The notes: generated by a model from the letters alone, not told the origin. A stretch of 64,000 nucleotides of DNA from Komarekiella atlantica HA4396-MV6 (GCA_019359395.1 JAHHHK010000016.1:1-64000); one strand, 5' to 3'. Shown: positions 1-8,783, numbered from the stretch's first letter. Numbers and translations are program-made.

Positions 1-200
1 CCGAAAAACTTTATGTTATTCCAAGTCAGAACAAATGCTGAGATACTCAATTAAATTGTTACTCCATTATTTGAAGTATCAAACTGTACCTGCATAAGTT
101 AATTCATCCCTTTATTCAGCAACGCCTCTTTTTGAATAGGAAAATCTCATAAATCTACTTGTTAAATAGGTTGAGGTAGTTATTTTATATAAATCTTAGA

Positions 201-223
201 GAGACGTTGCATTGCAACGTCTC
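201..223. repeat. Palindromic interspersed repeat, family A
   Basis: Near-perfect palindrome: 11-bp arms GAGACGTTGCA and TGCAACGTCTC around a single base. Further copies lie at 22825-22874, 24106-24134 and 25484-25512. Apart from this palindrome the first 244 bases contain no recognisable gene. The copy lies about 20 bp past the coaE stop, so it could end the transcript as a hairpin, but there is no T-run typical of an intrinsic terminator. Confidence 0.8.
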
Positions 224-244
224 TACAAATTAATCGGTTTTTTG

Positions 245-832
245 CTAGTTTGCTTTTAGAGCGACATCTACTTGTTTTAGCAGTGCTTCTAGAGTAAAGG
301 AGTTGTCCAAAACGATATCTGCACGAGTGACTTTTTCTTCTAAAGATAATTGGCTGTGAATACGGGCTTTTGCTTGTTCTCTATTTAAATGGTTGCGTTG
401 TATTAATCTTTGTAGTTGTTGCTCTTGTGAACAACGTACTACCCAAATTTCTGTAACAAAATGAGTCATCTCAGCTTCAAATAGCAGAGGTACTACTAAT
501 ACTAGTGTTGGTAAAGAAGATTGGGTAATTGCTTGGAGGAAGCGATCGCGCACGTAAGGATGAATCAATTCCTCTACCCAGTTGCGCTCATCTTGATGAT
601 TAAAGATAATTTCGCCTAGCTTTTGACGGTTGAGGCTACCATCTGGTAGTAAAATTTGTTCGCCATAACGTTGAGCGATCGCGTCAAGAATAGGCGAACC
701 TGTAGATACTGCGTCTCTAGCATAAATATCTGCATCCAAAACCGACAAATTATAAGCACTAGCCAAATAATTGGCAACAGTGGTTTTACCAGTTGCAATA
801 CCTCCAGTTAAGCCGATGATGCGTTTTGTCAT
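245..832 (-). CDS. coaE: Dephospho-CoA kinase
   Basis: Catalyses the last step of coenzyme A synthesis, ATP-dependent phosphorylation of the 3'-hydroxyl of dephospho-CoA, in the cytoplasm. The 195-residue protein has the P-loop GLTGGIATGKTT at residues 7-18, the downstream LDAD segment of the family at about residue 31, and the conserved VPLLFE motif near residue 114. The length is normal for CoaE. It lies 32 bp downstream of cobA-hemD on the same strand, so the two may share a transcript. The ATG is directly followed by the beta strand leading into the P-loop, so the start is secure. Confidence 0.95.
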   Translation of the reverse strand: MTKRIIGLTGGIATGKTTVANYLASAYNLSVLDADIYARDAVSTGSPILDAIAQRYGEQILLPDGSLNRQKLGEIIFNHQDERNWVEELIHPYVRDRFLQAITQSSLPTLVLVVPLLFEAEMTHFVTEIWVVRCSQEQQLQRLIQRNHLNREQAKARIHSQLSLEEKVTRADIVLDNSFTLEALLKQVDVALKAN

Positions 833-864
833 TTGTCGTTTGTTGGGTCAATAATCAACTATTT

Positions 865-2472
865 TTATTTAGTTGCCCATGTTATTAATGCTTGGGTTAA
901 GCCATCTAAAGTATATTCTTCAGCTTCTACATCGACGCGACCGAATAAGGTGTGACAAGTTTCAGAGGTTTGGGGGCCGATAGAGGCAATACAAACTCCG
1001 TCTAAATATGCCACTACAGACGATTGATTGCCATCAGAGTTTTGTGAGATACTGGCTGTGAGTTGACAGAAAAATTGTACAGTTTTGGAACTGGCAAAAG
1101 TAATTACATCGACTGTGTGATTTTTAATTGCTAACTCAGCCGCAGGTGGCATACTACTAGGACAGCTTGATTGATATGCGGCGATTTCTATCACTTCTGC
1201 GCCCTTAGCAGTTAATTCTTTAACTAAAATTTCTCGTCCACCACTTTCAACTCTGGGAAATAAAACCTTTTTACCAGACAGTTGCTCTGGGAAGTTTTCT
1301 ACTAAAGAATCGGCGACAAAGTTGGGGGGAATAAAATCTGGTTGAATACAGTGTTGTTTGAGGCGTTGGGCTGTTTTCTCACCAACAACGGCAATTTTGA
1401 CACCAGTTAAAGCACGAGCATCTTTACCCTGTGTAGTTAGCCTCTCAAAAAAGTAGTCTATGCCATTAGTTGAAGTGAGAATTAACCAGTTGAAATCAGA
1501 TAAATGAGCGATCGCATGATCCAACGCTTCCCAACTAGAAGGCGGGCCAATCTCTAAGGTAGGCATTTCAATTACTTTTGCGCCTAATGCGGTGAGGCGA
1601 TCGCTAAATTGACTTGATTGTCCGACTGAACGTGTCACTAGGATAGTTTTGCCAACAAGGGGGAGAGAGAGAGATGGGGAGGGAGAGGGGGGGAGATTAG
1701 TTGACATAGCTAGAGGTGTGGCAGTACTTTCGTCTACACATATTTTCTCAGGTTGTAAGTACTTGCGTAGCCTAACAACTTCGCCAATCACAATTACTAC
1801 TGGGGAGAGTGATAATCCGGTGGTTTGTTTCAAAATATTATTTAGTTGGGCTGTCCAAATTTGTTGATTAGGAGTTCCTGCCCAACGGATGATAGCAATG
1901 GGTGTATGAGGCGATCGCCCATGCTGCACCAGTTGATTTATAATCTCCGCCAGATGTCGCCCTCCCATCAAAATTACCAATGTCTCTAACCGTGACAGTG
2001 CCTCCCAGTCTAAAGCATCTGGTTCATGGGCTGTAAACACTGCAAAACAGCGACTTAAAACCGGATCTGTCAGGGGAATTCCTGCTAGCAACGGTGCTGC
2101 AAGGGCTGATGAAATTCCTGGTACTACTTCAAAATCACAACCAGATGCCTTTAGCGCCTCTATTTCGGAAGTACAGCGCCCAAAAATAAACGGATCGCCT
2201 GACTTAAGCCGTACAACTTGTTTTCCTTGCTGACAGTACTTTACTAGTAACTTGTTAATTTCAGCTTGCGGTGTGCTAGGTTTACCACCGCGTTTGCCAA
2301 CATCCAGCTTCAGACAATCAGGTGGTACGCATTGTAATAATTGGGTATCTACTAGGGCATCGTAAACCAATACCTGAGCAATAGCTAAGAGTTCATTAGC
2401 TTTTACTGTCAGGTACGCTACATCTCCAAGCCCAGCACCAACAAGGTAAACTTTGCCCTTTTCTTGAATCAT
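865..2472 (-). CDS. cobA-hemD: Uroporphyrinogen-III C-methyltransferase / uroporphyrinogen-III synthase fusion
   Basis: A 535-residue two-domain protein. Residues 1-240 are a SAM-dependent uroporphyrinogen-III methyltransferase (SUMT), with the N-terminal VYLVGAGLGD loop, the VVRLKSGDPFIFGR motif and the VVPGISSALAAP motif. Residues about 275-535 are HemD, which cyclises hydroxymethylbilane to uroporphyrinogen III. Together they make the ring and commit it towards precorrin-2 (siroheme, cobalamin). The linker at about residues 255-275 is a low-complexity Pro/Ser stretch encoded by a purine-rich tract at 1659-1695 that resembles intergenic repeat DNA. The fusion order matches other bacterial CobA-HemD proteins. 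coaE follows 32 bp downstream. Confidence 0.93.
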   Translation of the reverse strand: MIQEKGKVYLVGAGLGDVAYLTVKANELLAIAQVLVYDALVDTQLLQCVPPDCLKLDVGKRGGKPSTPQAEINKLLVKYCQQGKQVVRLKSGDPFIFGRCTSEIEALKASGCDFEVVPGISSALAAPLLAGIPLTDPVLSRCFAVFTAHEPDALDWEALSRLETLVILMGGRHLAEIINQLVQHGRSPHTPIAIIRWAGTPNQQIWTAQLNNILKQTTGLSLSPVVIVIGEVVRLRKYLQPEKICVDESTATPLAMSTNLPPSPSPSLSLPLVGKTILVTRSVGQSSQFSDRLTALGAKVIEMPTLEIGPPSSWEALDHAIAHLSDFNWLILTSTNGIDYFFERLTTQGKDARALTGVKIAVVGEKTAQRLKQHCIQPDFIPPNFVADSLVENFPEQLSGKKVLFPRVESGGREILVKELTAKGAEVIEIAAYQSSCPSSMPPAAELAIKNHTVDVITFASSKTVQFFCQLTASISQNSDGNQSSVVAYLDGVCIASIGPQTSETCHTLFGRVDVEAEEYTLDGLTQALITWATK

Positions 2473-2490
2473 GGTTGAAATTTGTTAGGA

Positions 2491-2568
2491 GTCAAGAGTA
2501 GAGACGCGATTAATCGCGTCTGTACAAGGGTCAAGAGTAGAGACGCGATGAATCGCGTCTGTACAAGG
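2491..2568. repeat. Two tandem 39-bp units of palindromic repeat family B
   Basis: Two directly repeated 39-bp units, each built around the palindrome AGACGCGATTAATCGCGTCT (the second copy has one mismatch). They lie between the TPR gene and cobA-hemD. The same unit occurs as a four-copy array at 58981-59136 and singly at 59941-59979 and 63877-63943. Confidence 0.9.
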
Positions 2569-2605
2569 GTCAGTATTTATTCCGCTTGTATTCCCCAGTC
2601 CCCAT

Positions 2606-3835
2606 TTAATTTGTTTGGTTGTTAATTTTTGGGAATAGCTCATCAACTTGCTTAACCATCTCTTTGTTTCCCTGAGCTTGGAATAACTGCCTAGCTTTTT
2701 TGAGGTTGACGATCGCTTCCTCTACCTGTTGTTCCCTTCCTAGAGTAATTCCCAAATTATAGTAAGCGAGTGCAAAGTCGGGTGCAAGGCTAATGGCTTT
2801 TTTGTAATGTGCGATCGCTTCTTGTGGTTTGCCTTGATCGTCGATGGCATTGCCTAAGCCTGTATAAGCTTCTGCATATTTTGGTTGGAGGCGAATCACT
2901 TCTGTGTACTCGGCGACTGTCTCTGTTAGCTTGCCTTGTGCATAGAAAACGCTGGCTAAATTATAGCGAGCGTCTACATAGTTGGCATCGAAGCTAATGG
3001 CTTTTTGATACTGGGCGATCGCTTCTTCTAGCTTACCTTGAGCGTAAAAAGCGTTTCCCAAGGCATTATAACCGATTGGGTTTTTCGGCTCCAGGCGAAT
3101 GGCTTCTGTATATTCGGCGATTGCTTCTGTTTGCTTACCTTGTGCATATAAAGCGTTCCCTAAGTTGTAGTGAGCGTTTGCATATTTGGGATCGAGGCTA
3201 ATGGATTTTTTGTACTGAGCGATCGCTTCTGCTAGTTTGCCTTGAGCGTACAGAGCATTTCCTAAACGTGTATAAGTCGGTGCATAATTGGGTTCGAGGC
3301 GTAAGACTTCTGTGTATGCGGCAATCGCTTCTGTTAGCTTCCCTTGCTCGTACAAAGCGTTACCTAAGTTATAGTGAGCTTTTGCATATTTGGGATCAAG
3401 ACTCAGGCTTTTTTTATAGGCGGCGATCGCTGGTTCTAATTGATTTAGCCTTGCCAAAGTCAAACCCAAATTAAAATACGCTCCAGGGGCTTTAGGATTG
3501 AGGCTAATGGCTTTTTTGTAATGTGCGATCGCTTCTTGTGGCTTGCCTTGATCATCGACAGTATTGCCCAAAGCAGTATAAGCTTCTGAAAAGTTGGGTT
3601 CTAGTTCAATTGCTTTCCTAAAAGCCGCCTCTGCTCCTTTTAAATCTCCTTGTTTGTAGAGATTGATTCCTTGCTCGAAATTCGCAATTGCGTTTTTATT
3701 TTCAGAGCCTACCGCCTGAGACAAGTCTTGGACTTTTAATAAACCAACGCTAACATCTCTACCGAAGGCAGTATTCGCCTCTATCAAACATAAGCCGATA
3801 ATAGCCGCAGCCAGCAGATTTTTTGTTTTTAGCAT
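2606..3835 (-). CDS. Exported TPR-repeat protein
   Basis: A 409-residue protein with a hydrophobic N-terminal segment (LLAAAIIGLCLIEANTAFG, residues 7-25) that reads as a signal peptide, followed by about nine to ten tetratricopeptide repeats of 34 residues. Consecutive units carry the W/Y-x-x-L-G-x-A and A-I-x-x-Y-x-x-A pattern, for example the AYTALGN and AYYNLG segments. TPR arrays are protein-protein scaffolds, and this one probably acts in the periplasm or lumen. The repeats are nearly identical at DNA level in places, suggesting recent internal duplication. The specific partner is unknown. Related TPR proteins are at 4220-4693 and 47132-48223. Confidence 0.85.
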   Translation of the reverse strand: MLKTKNLLAAAIIGLCLIEANTAFGRDVSVGLLKVQDLSQAVGSENKNAIANFEQGINLYKQGDLKGAEAAFRKAIELEPNFSEAYTALGNTVDDQGKPQEAIAHYKKAISLNPKAPGAYFNLGLTLARLNQLEPAIAAYKKSLSLDPKYAKAHYNLGNALYEQGKLTEAIAAYTEVLRLEPNYAPTYTRLGNALYAQGKLAEAIAQYKKSISLDPKYANAHYNLGNALYAQGKQTEAIAEYTEAIRLEPKNPIGYNALGNAFYAQGKLEEAIAQYQKAISFDANYVDARYNLASVFYAQGKLTETVAEYTEVIRLQPKYAEAYTGLGNAIDDQGKPQEAIAHYKKAISLAPDFALAYYNLGITLGREQQVEEAIVNLKKARQLFQAQGNKEMVKQVDELFPKINNQTN

Positions 3836-3862
3836 TGTTACTATACATTTGGTTTACATGCT

Positions 3863-4011
3863 AGCCCTGTCAAGGTGTAGCGTTCAATGCTCTTTGTGCC
3901 TCTGTGGTGACAAAAATTCATTTAATCAACCACCAAGACACTAAGACACTAAGTAAAATAACTTGTTCATCGCACCAATAAAGCAGATTTTTCACTACCT
4001 TGACAGGGTGA
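3863..4011. mobile_element. 149-bp MITE-like element with flanking duplication
   Basis: A non-coding insert in the gap between two TPR genes. Its ends are inverted: CCCTGTCAAGGT at 3865-3876 and ACCTTGACAGGG at 3997-4008. It is bracketed by an exact 11-bp direct repeat GTTTACATGCT at 3852-3862 and 4012-4022, as expected for a target-site duplication. It has no coding capacity, so any movement would need a transposase from elsewhere. Apart from this element, the gap 3836-4219 shows nothing I recognise. Confidence 0.75.
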
Positions 4012-4219
4012 GTTTACATGCTTAGTTTTTCTAAGCTTGCTTTTATATAATCTTCAATTTCTCCAAACGTGATTTCGCAAAACTAGATACTAAATATCAG
4101 ACTAATTGCTTAACGGCTAATTCTTGATCTCTAAAAATCGGGCTTCAATAAATCTGATTTCTAGAAGGTAGATTGCTTAACTAGAATGTTAATCAGTGAC
4201 GAGGTTAGCGGGACACACT

Positions 4220-4693
4220 TTACAATTCACTTGACTTAGCACTGATTCTATCTAACAGATTACTAATTCTCTCAGCTTTTTCAGGTTGACGTTGTTTTTG
4301 CAATAAATCTTTAGCTTGTAGCAAATTAATTTTAGCTTCTTCTTTTTGTTCTTGCTGCATTAGAACATTTGCTAGACGCAAATAAGCATCAGCATTTTTA
4401 GGACTGCGGCTAATCACTTCCCGGAATAATTCCGTTGCTTCTTCTACTTGGCCTTGGTGATTTAAAACATCTCCCAAAAACAAACGTACCACATCATTGC
4501 TAGAGTTTAGCGAAATAACCTTGCGAAAAGCTGCTTCTGCACCTTGGTAATCTTCTGCTTGATAAAGATTGACTCCTTTTTGAAAGAAGTCAGAAATAAT
4601 TAAGGTTTTCCAAGCGAAATATCCCAAGATTGTCAGACTCAAAACAACGACGATCGCAGCGATAATAGAACTGGTTGAAAAGTTTTCTAGCAT
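4220..4693 (-). CDS. Membrane-anchored small TPR protein
   Basis: 157 residues with one N-terminal transmembrane segment (about residues 9-30, IIAAIVVVLSLTILGYFAWK) followed by roughly three tetratricopeptide repeats, including the unit with GVNLYQAEDYQGAEAAFRK. The hydrophilic part probably projects from the membrane as a docking surface. The start codon lies 4 bp beyond the stop of hpt on the same strand, so the two genes look co-transcribed. Whether the TPR protein has anything to do with tocopherol synthesis cannot be read from sequence. Confidence 0.8.
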   Translation of the reverse strand: MLENFSTSSIIAAIVVVLSLTILGYFAWKTLIISDFFQKGVNLYQAEDYQGAEAAFRKVISLNSSNDVVRLFLGDVLNHQGQVEEATELFREVISRSPKNADAYLRLANVLMQQEQKEEAKINLLQAKDLLQKQRQPEKAERISNLLDRISAKSSEL

Positions 4694-4697
4694 TGTC

Positions 4698-5654
4698 TTA
4701 AGCCAAAAGACAGGCGATAGGAAAAATTAGATATTCGATAAAAAAGAGTTTCCAAATGAATTGATAGAATTGCGCGATCGCACCTTTATCTTGCAAATCT
4801 ACCCTCATACTCCGCAACCACATCCAAACCAGCAGCACTAAGTGAGTAATTACCAAGAATATGGGATTAACCGAGGAAATATTTAGCACACCGACTAAAA
4901 TCATCCCCAAATAGCAGACAGTTATTACCCAAAGAGCGAGATTAAACACAGCTTGGGAACCGAGTTGAATAGTAAAAGTAGAGATATTGTAGAGGCGATC
5001 GCCTTCCATATCTGGTATATCTTTAAAGATAGCGATCGCAAACGTAAACACCAAAATAAAAAGCGTCAGCACCCACACCACAAGTGGAATTGATTGGCCT
5101 TGTTTCAACACCCAACTATAGTGCAAATACAACCCCAAATTAACAATCGTTCCCCGCACCGAAAAAATACATAATGCTGCCCAAAAAGGAAACTGTTTTA
5201 AGCGAATTGGTGGCAAAGAATAAGCAGTACCAATCGCCAAACTAATAGCCACCATCCCCAACAAAAAAGGCCCAGTCAGCCACGCCACAACTAACGCCAA
5301 AATACCAGCAAAAGCAACAATTAATTGCCCAGTCTGGCGCGAGAACTCCCCAGATGCTAGCGGTAAATGAGGTTTATTAATCTTGTCAATTTCAACATCT
5401 TCTAATTGATTCAGCCCCACAATGTAGACATTGCCACACAAACAAGCAATCCACGCGCCCAAAACCCGACTTAGTGGAATCCCAGAAAACCCAGTCGAGG
5501 ATACAGCAATGGCAATTAAATATAAACCCAATACACTCAGACTCGTACCAATAATCGTGTGCGGGCGAGAAAACTTCCAAAAAGCATAAAGCCAATGGAA
5601 AGATGATTGAACAGGTTTAGGTAAAAGAAGGCTGTTTTTAGAACTCTGGCTCAT
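4698..5654 (-). CDS. hpt: Homogentisate phytyltransferase
   Basis: A UbiA-family integral membrane prenyltransferase that condenses homogentisate with phytyl diphosphate, the committed step to tocopherols, in thylakoid or plasma membrane. The first aspartate-rich motif is NQLEDVEIDKINKPHLPLAS and the second is KDIPDMEGDRLY. Both are diphosphate/Mg2+-binding motifs, and there are about eight or nine hydrophobic helices. The segment FSRPHTIIGTSLS is typical of the cyanobacterial enzyme. I place the start at 5654 (MSQSSKN...), giving 318 residues as is usual for the family. An upstream in-frame ATG at 5729 would add 25 unconserved residues. A small TPR gene follows 4 bp downstream. The gamma-tocopherol methyltransferase is 46 kb away in this window. 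Confidence 0.93.
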   Translation of the reverse strand: MSQSSKNSLLLPKPVQSSFHWLYAFWKFSRPHTIIGTSLSVLGLYLIAIAVSSTGFSGIPLSRVLGAWIACLCGNVYIVGLNQLEDVEIDKINKPHLPLASGEFSRQTGQLIVAFAGILALVVAWLTGPFLLGMVAISLAIGTAYSLPPIRLKQFPFWAALCIFSVRGTIVNLGLYLHYSWVLKQGQSIPLVVWVLTLFILVFTFAIAIFKDIPDMEGDRLYNISTFTIQLGSQAVFNLALWVITVCYLGMILVGVLNISSVNPIFLVITHLVLLVWMWLRSMRVDLQDKGAIAQFYQFIWKLFFIEYLIFPIACLLA

Positions 5655-5832
5655 GAGTAGCTTGGATTCACAGTATTCCGGCTGACTGTTAATCATTGTC
5701 ACAGAATTTGTGCTGTTAAGAAGATCCAAACATCATTTATTGACCAATGCTCAATGCCCCATGCCTGAAGACTGTGCGATCGCATTTACCAGTGGGAATC
5801 ATAACAAACAGATTCACCACAGTAAATATCCA

Positions 5833-6309
5833 ATGGCTTACCAAAACATTACCGCCTCCCTTTCCCCAGCAGATATCCAAGAAATTAAAGCAGCCTTTGC
5901 GACTATCCAAGCAAAGATGCCCTTTCTCGTTACCCTGAGTGTAGAAGAACGACGTAAGTTATTTAAGATGGGCGATAAAAGACTAGCTTTTGTCAACACT
6001 AGCTTGATTGCTGCCCAGTCTAACAAGGAAATTCTCCCAGCCAGTTTTGATTTAGATGAGTTTGTGCGGGATTATCAACTAGCCGCTAACCTCACCGAAC
6101 TGTTGATTGGACTGCGCCAACTAACAGAACAAGTAGATGATACCCTAATGGCAGTCGGCAGCGAAGCAATGGGCAGCAGTTTGACAGTTTATGACTACGT
6201 GAAGACTGCTGCAAAGAAAACTCCAGGGTTAAAAACTATTGCTGAACAATTAGGCGATCGGTTTAAAGCTATTAAAAATAAACCAGCTAAAGCTGCATCT
6301 GATCCATAA
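5833..6309 (+). CDS. Conserved hypothetical protein
   Basis: 158 residues, soluble, predicted largely helical, with no signal peptide or recognised catalytic motif. It opens with an ITASLSPADIQEIKAAF segment and ends in a basic, alanine/lysine-rich tail. I start it at 5833 because the upstream in-frame ATG at 5710 would add 41 residues of unconserved sequence overlapping the hpt upstream region. It is divergent from hpt, with about 180 bp between the starts. Function unknown. Confidence 0.75.
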   Translation: MAYQNITASLSPADIQEIKAAFATIQAKMPFLVTLSVEERRKLFKMGDKRLAFVNTSLIAAQSNKEILPASFDLDEFVRDYQLAANLTELLIGLRQLTEQVDDTLMAVGSEAMGSSLTVYDYVKTAAKKTPGLKTIAEQLGDRFKAIKNKPAKAASDP

Positions 6310-6334
6310 CCTGTAAACATTGCCATATCCTCAT

Positions 6335-6403
6335 GTAGAGACGCGATTTATCGCGTCTGAAAAACTGGCACGTTAGAGAGACGCGATAAATCGCCGTCTC
6401 TAC
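6335..6403. repeat. Pair of family B-like palindromes
   Basis: Two palindromic copies side by side: one with core AGACGCGATTTATCGCGTCT and one with core GAGACGCGATAAATCG followed by an extra C that interrupts the right arm. They follow the stop of the preceding gene by about 25 bp and may act as a transcript-end hairpin. Confidence 0.75.
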
Positions 6404-6563
6404 AAAGAATGGACTCGTCAATTATTCCTTGACAGACTAATATTTTCGACTTGTGTGTATACTGTAGCTCCGACTCGGAGAGGGACAGACTTGAACTTTA
6501 GTTCAAGGCAGCGAGAGGTTTGTCAGATCTACGTCAAATGAGTCTTTGATACTCGTAAATAAA

Positions 6564-6794
6564 CCTCAAAGCTTCGTCGATGAATATCAGAGCTTCGCCG
6601 ATGAATATCAGAGATTCGTCGATGAATATCAGAGATTCGTCGATGAATATCAGAGATTCGTCGATGAACATCAGAGATTCGTCGATGAACCTCAGAGATT
6701 CGTCGATGAACCTCAGAGCTTCGTCGATGAACCTCAGAGCTTAGTGGATGAATATCAGAGCTTTGTCGATGAACCTCAGAGCTTAGTGGATGAG
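6564..6794. repeat. 21-bp tandem repeat array, 11 units
   Basis: Eleven head-to-tail units of 21 bp with consensus TATCAGAGATTCGTCGATGAA, varying at the first two bases and in the middle of the unit. The array is flanked by an 18-bp imperfect direct repeat beginning ATGAGTCTTT at 6538-6555 and 6790-6807 (one mismatch). Because the unit is a multiple of three, both strands stay open: a heptapeptide repeat such as RFVDEYQ on the plus strand, and one such as RRISDIH on the minus strand. I see no convincing ribosome binding site for either, so I annotate a repeat and not a gene. Confidence 0.9.
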
Positions 6795-6827
6795 TCTTTA
6801 ATACTCGCTCACGAGCATTAAAGACTC
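6792..6827. terminator. Strong hairpin at the end of the 21-bp array
   Basis: Perfect 11-bp arms GAGTCTTTAAT and ATTAAAGACTC with an inner CTCG/CGAG stem and a four-base loop. It overlaps the right flanking repeat of the array. There is no T-tract, so termination is possible but not proven. It may instead be a structural end of the repeat element. Confidence 0.5.
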
Positions 6828-6866
6828 TCAATCAGGAATTAGGAATTGTAAGGTTCACTCGGAACA

Positions 6867-7106
6867 TCATGCTTGTTGAGATTGCTGGCGCACAGCCTTA
6901 ATTTCAGCCATGATGTCATCGTCTGTAATGTCATCAACGGGGGGTTGGGCATAAAGTTCTTGAATTAAAGCCGTCAAATCTGAACGTAAACCCACTTTAA
7001 TCAAAGCTCTAGCAACCTGTACTCGCTCGTCTGGTTGCAACTGTTGCACAGCCGTAATGAGTTGTTCCAGGGTGATCGGAATCGATACCATGTCAGTTGC
7101 CGTCAT
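6867..7106 (-). CDS. Small hypothetical protein, possibly antitoxin-like
   Basis: About 79 residues from the ATG at 7106; a further in-frame ATG at 7091 is also plausible. An upstream in-frame ATG at 7136 lies inside a HIP1 site and adds unconserved residues. The sequence is acidic and helical, with ITLEQLITAVQQLQPDERVQVARAL near the start and DDITDDDIMAEIKAVRQQ at the end. This resembles the small cyanobacterial proteins that commonly accompany PIN or RelE toxins, but no toxin gene is adjacent. Function is inferred from composition only. Confidence 0.6.
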   Translation of the reverse strand: MTATDMVSIPITLEQLITAVQQLQPDERVQVARALIKVGLRSDLTALIQELYAQPPVDDITDDDIMAEIKAVRQQSQQA

Positions 7107-7302
7107 TGAATTTCTTAAATTATAGTGCGATCGCACTGCCTCACTACAACGCGGTTTTCTCCTTCCTTTACATAAATTCTTAAGGTATAGCTGTCGTCAC
7201 ATAGGTTAGGACAGTGTTGATTGCTCAAAGCTCTGAAGCAACTGGGTTTCTACGGGCTAAACGCCCCGCTACCGCTAACAGCACTCAGCACTCAGCACTT
7301 TG

Positions 7303-8256
7303 CTATAGCTTGTTGTTTTTGTAGCTCGCAACAGCTGCGCGGAGATTACCTTGATGTTCTGACAAAAGCCGATCGCCATCGTCTTTTTCTAAACCAGTCC
7401 AGTGCATCAATAGAGCTAGCTTGACCCACTTACCACTACGTTCTAGTAAGAAACCAGCAGCTTCACGACTTAAACCTGTGAGGTCTTGTAAAATTTGCAA
7501 AGCGCGATCGCGTAATTTTTGATTTGTGACGGCTACATCCACCATCCGATTGCCGTAAACTTTGCCGAGCTTAACCATCACTCCGGTGGACAAGATATTT
7601 AAAGCTAGCTTGGTGACTGTACCAGCTTTCAAGCGAGTTGAACCAGCTATTACTTCTGGGCCTGTCAACAGGCGAATGTCAACATCAGCATCAAACCTCA
7701 CTTGTTCAGCAGGAACACAAGCGATAAAAATAGTAGTGGCTCCCCGCTGACGGGCGGCGTTGAGCGCACCGTGGACAAATGGCGTTGTCCCACCGGCAGT
7801 AATACCGACTACTACATCTAATTGGGTAATGTGTCGTTGAGCGATCGCAGCCTCACCATCTTCAGCACGGTCTTCTAAATCCTCAGAACTGCGTACCAGC
7901 GCCCCAGCGCCACCGGCAATAATCCCTTGTACTAACTCTGGGGGTGTACAAAAAGTAGGTGGACATTCAGCAGCATCTAACACACCTAATCTGCCACTTG
8001 TCCCCGCACCAACATAAAACAGGCGTCCTCCGTGGTGCAAACGCTCTGCGGTGCGCTCAATCGCTTCAGCCAACTGAGTTTTTGCCGCTGCGACTGCTGC
8101 AACGGCCTTTTGGTCTTCACTATTAAACAGCTCTACCAATTCCACAGAACTGAGTTGGTCTAAATTAAGACTATTAGGATTTACTTGCTCGGTTAACAGA
8201 TACCCTCGAACAGGTATAACATCGTTATTTACGTTAGATTTCTCGGAATTATGCAT
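7303..8256 (-). CDS. murQ: N-acetylmuramic acid 6-phosphate etherase
   Basis: Cleaves the lactyl ether of MurNAc-6-phosphate to give GlcNAc-6-phosphate and D-lactate in peptidoglycan recycling. The 317-residue protein has the SIS fold, with the sugar-phosphate loop VGAGTSGRLGVLDAAECPPTF at about residues 82-102, directly followed by the conserved GIIAGG stretch and the SSEDLEDRAEDG segment with family catalytic acids. The length is normal. No anmK or other recycling gene is next to it. The 3' end abuts a repeat-rich segment at about 7250-7300 whose inverted counterpart is at about 15110-15150. Confidence 0.95.
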   Translation of the reverse strand: MHNSEKSNVNNDVIPVRGYLLTEQVNPNSLNLDQLSSVELVELFNSEDQKAVAAVAAAKTQLAEAIERTAERLHHGGRLFYVGAGTSGRLGVLDAAECPPTFCTPPELVQGIIAGGAGALVRSSEDLEDRAEDGEAAIAQRHITQLDVVVGITAGGTTPFVHGALNAARQRGATTIFIACVPAEQVRFDADVDIRLLTGPEVIAGSTRLKAGTVTKLALNILSTGVMVKLGKVYGNRMVDVAVTNQKLRDRALQILQDLTGLSREAAGFLLERSGKWVKLALLMHWTGLEKDDGDRLLSEHQGNLRAAVASYKNNKL

Positions 8257-8574
8257 AGTTTGAGCATTAGAGCTAGAAAGCTTGGTACTTGCTATAAACT
8301 TTTAATTTATTTGCGTTATGGCTTGTCGCGATATCTGTAGAAATTCTTTCCACACCCATAGGATAGCTTGAACTGAGAATCAGACGATGATATTTTAAAA
8401 TTATTCAATTTGGAGAAAGTGGCGATCGCATCAGTTCTCCAGTAGAAATAATAGCTGTTAAATAGAATGCCCAACAGCAAAAATGTAAGTGGACTATTTA
8501 AGCTCTATTTTTGCCAAACCGATACCCAAGCAGTCTAATAACTAAGCCCACTTACCGATAGTAGCTGACAACGC
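8257..8574. other. Gap without a recognised gene
   Basis: About 320 bp between murQ and the small 68-residue gene. It holds the murQ promoter region and one HIP1 site near 8422. I see no coding remnant or repeat family member. Confidence 0.6.
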
Positions 8575-8781
8575 TCAACCAATAACCTTTGTTTCTGCTA
8601 AGTGCAGAGATTTGTTAAACTGTTGGTTAGGCTGTCTAAGGGGAACTGAGATTATTTGCCTTTTACTTGCAGCCTGCTTTTGACGCAAATCATCACAAAT
8701 AGCTTGTAAATCGTAGTTAAAAGACTTAGCGTGTTCTTCTCGAATCTTGTAAATTTCTTCGAGAACTTCATCCTTCCACAT
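8575..8781 (-). CDS. Small partner protein of a PIN-domain module
   Basis: 68 residues beginning MWKDEVLEEIYKIREEHA and containing FNYDLQAICDDLRQKQ. Small proteins of this type regularly follow a VapC-like PIN gene in cyanobacteria and are presumed antitoxins or accessory proteins; that is family knowledge from memory, not a search. It lies 2 bp downstream of the broken PIN gene at 8784-9258, so it was probably translated with it. It still looks intact although the PIN gene is frameshifted. Confidence 0.75.
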   Translation of the reverse strand: MWKDEVLEEIYKIREEHAKSFNYDLQAICDDLRQKQAASKRQIISVPLRQPNQQFNKSLHLAETKVIG

Positions 8782-8783
8782 TT

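Noticed and set aside
6546-6821. 91-residue plus-strand and 100-residue minus-strand ORFs over the 21-bp array
   Set aside because: Both follow from a repeat unit divisible by three and lack a ribosome binding site; kept only as a repeat.
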